Source of the DNA: Bacillota bacterium
Lineage (GTDB): Bacteria > Bacillota > Clostridia > Lachnospirales > Lachnospiraceae
Assembly (NCBI GenBank): GCA_023411215.1
Contig: JAEYOY010000047.1
Location: forward strand, 1 to 5,388
Length of the DNA stretch: 5,388 nt
Direction of reading: 5' to 3'
The position numbers and the translations under genes were made by a program. Of this stretch, positions 4,842-5,388 are shown one piece after another (position 1 is the first letter of the stretch; every line of letters begins with the position of its first letter). The notes under the pieces are model-generated. The model was not told the origin of the DNA, searched no databases, and was given only the letters and a program-made list of their open reading frames with translations.

Positions 4842-4843
4842 TT
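4750..4843 (-). terminator. Large compound hairpin with intrinsic-terminator tail
   Basis: On the minus strand, arms 4843-4827 and 4766-4750 form a 17-bp stem with two G.U wobbles. On the plus strand those two positions are A.C mismatches, so the structure belongs to minus-strand RNA. The 3' arm ends GCCGGGCTTTTATTTTT, a good terminator tail. The 60-base loop folds further: AGTAATTC/GAATTATT (4821-4814 with 4781-4774, one G.U) and an apical GG-AC-AAGTGG/CCACTTCC stem (4810-4801 with 4794-4787, two-base bulge). It would separate the zinc-ribbon transcript from the XRE gene. The loop is far larger than in normal terminators, so it could also be a small structured RNA. Confidence 0.65.
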
Positions 4844-5011
4844 AATGATTCTAATAACAATCAGCGCTCGATCCTTCGAGTCACCTATCGGATTGTCAAT
4901 GCCATATTCAGCTCATCACAAACTCTTGAACATCGGTGTCGCCTATGAAGATTCCCAAGCCTTTATATAATGTAAAAGCTCTTCGTCTAATCTGACGATT
5001 CCTCCAATGTC
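4823..5011 (-). pseudogene. Probable decayed small gene of unknown function
   Basis: After a GGAGG at 5001-5005, one minus-strand frame reads RLDEELLHYIKAWESS and then meets TAG at 4945. The same frame resumes after TGA-TGA (4918-4913) as AEYGIDNPIGDSKDRAL and on through IIKSLAKR to a TAA at 4825-4823. Between them a neighbouring frame supplies IGDTDVQEFVM. Two single-base indels, near 4945 and 4914, would join all three into one protein of about 55-60 residues. No ATG, GTG or TTG start follows the ribosome-like site. The last seven codons form the 5' arm of the hairpin at 4750-4843. I do not recognise the family. Chance open sequence is the alternative. Confidence 0.4.
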
Positions 5012-5041
5012 TCAATGTATGAAATTCTATATTGGTAAAAT

Positions 5042-5272
5042 TTATGACTGCTCTACCATCAGTTTTTCATGATATAACTTTAGTCTCTCTGCCATCTCAT
5101 AAGATTCATTACATTCTGCATCAAAAACCATAATGCAGCCTTTTTCCACCCATGATGCAACCTTTCTCCCACAAGTACACTTATTTTCTGTATATTCAGT
5201 CGAAGAAGTCTTGGCAACGATGCTTCCACAATGTGGGCAGCATACACAAAACAAATCTTTACGTTTTCTCAT
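5042..5272 (-). CDS. Small zinc-ribbon-like protein (76 aa)
   Basis: Cysteine pairs CPHCG (Cys12, Cys15) and CTCG (Cys32, Cys34), separated by about 17 residues, are typical of a zinc ribbon or knuckle; additional cysteines lie at 9, 11, 46 and 54. The N-terminus MRKRKDLF is basic and the C-terminal half (ESYEMAERLKLYHEKLMVEQS) should be helical. Such small proteins bind zinc and often nucleic acid or a protein partner; the exact role cannot be told. AGGAGG at 5283-5288 lies 10 bases before the ATG, somewhat far but usable. It starts 32 bases after the stop of the preceding gene with no terminator, so the two are probably one operon. Confidence 0.75.
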   Translation of the reverse strand: MRKRKDLFCVCCPHCGSIVAKTSSTEYTENKCTCGRKVASWVEKGCIMVFDAECNESYEMAERLKLYHEKLMVEQS

Positions 5273-5304
5273 CTAACGAATACCTCCTAAGTAATATAAA
5301 AGTA

Positions 5305-5388
5305 TCACTCAAACGGATTCAGGGAAAGTAAAACCGTTGATGAGTCTCTATAATAGCCAGATTCCGATACACCGAAGCCAAGTGCTGA
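5305..5388 (-). CDS. Partial C-terminus of an unidentified protein
   Basis: The last 27 codons of a gene entering from the right edge, reading SALGFGVSESGYYRD and ending LLSLNPFE followed by TGA. The frame is open to the window edge and its composition looks like real protein. The zinc-ribbon gene follows 32 bases later, which supports an operon. Too little remains to name the family. Confidence 0.6.
   Translation of the reverse strand, partial: SALGFGVSESGYYRDSSTVLLSLNPFE

Noticed and set aside
4867..4880. Hairpin CTCGA-TCCT-TCGAG
   Set aside because: Only 5 base pairs, with no associated signal; expected by chance in a window of this size.
1..5388. CRISPR array, tRNA or rRNA gene
   Set aside because: No regularly spaced direct repeats beyond the two-unit repeat at 5-57, and no cloverleaf or rRNA-like stretch was seen on either strand by eye.

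Overview
The window looks like part of a mobile or horizontally acquired region of a low-GC Gram-positive anaerobe, probably Clostridia and perhaps Lachnospiraceae. This rests on the AT-rich DNA, strong AGGAGG-type ribosome sites, a clostridial-style large serine recombinase, and small SHOCT, PemK/MazF and XRE genes. No rRNA, tRNA or housekeeping gene is visible, so the host call is an inference. Every gene I accept lies on the minus strand, so transcription runs from 5388 towards 1.

In transcription order: (1) 5388-5042 holds the C-terminal end of an unidentified gene, then a 76-aa zinc-ribbon-like protein. (2) 5041-4690 has no intact gene. It holds a probable decayed coding segment (5011-4823), a large terminator-like hairpin (4843-4750), and two inverted copies of an operator-like sequence (4841-4820 and 4718-4697). 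(3) 4675-4367 encodes a 102-aa XRE/Cro-type repressor. (4) 4366-3677 is about 690 bases with no intact gene. It contains one reading frame with unusually few stops and a cluster of perfect or near-perfect hairpins, so it may be a decayed gene, a structured leader, or both. (5) 3652-2017 is a tight operon of five genes: a 140-aa and a 103-aa protein that both resemble the serine-recombinase catalytic domain but lack its catalytic residues, a 56-aa acidic-tailed protein, a PemK/MazF-family toxin-like protein with a 70-residue N-terminal extension, and a 46-aa SHOCT-like protein. It ends in an intrinsic terminator (2010-1970). (6) 1873-188 is a complete 561-aa large serine recombinase with its own leader, in which an 18-bp inverted repeat sits just before the ribosome site. 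(7) 141-1 is the start of another acidic, repeat-containing protein that runs off the window.

The likely theme is site-specific recombination and its control. One active recombinase is expressed separately from an upstream operon that encodes two apparently catalytically dead relatives, a possible toxin-antitoxin pair and a SHOCT peptide, while a XRE repressor with its own operator sites lies further upstream. The pairing of dead recombinase-like proteins with an active one is the most interesting feature. Whether they act as partners, inhibitors or directionality factors is not shown by the sequence.
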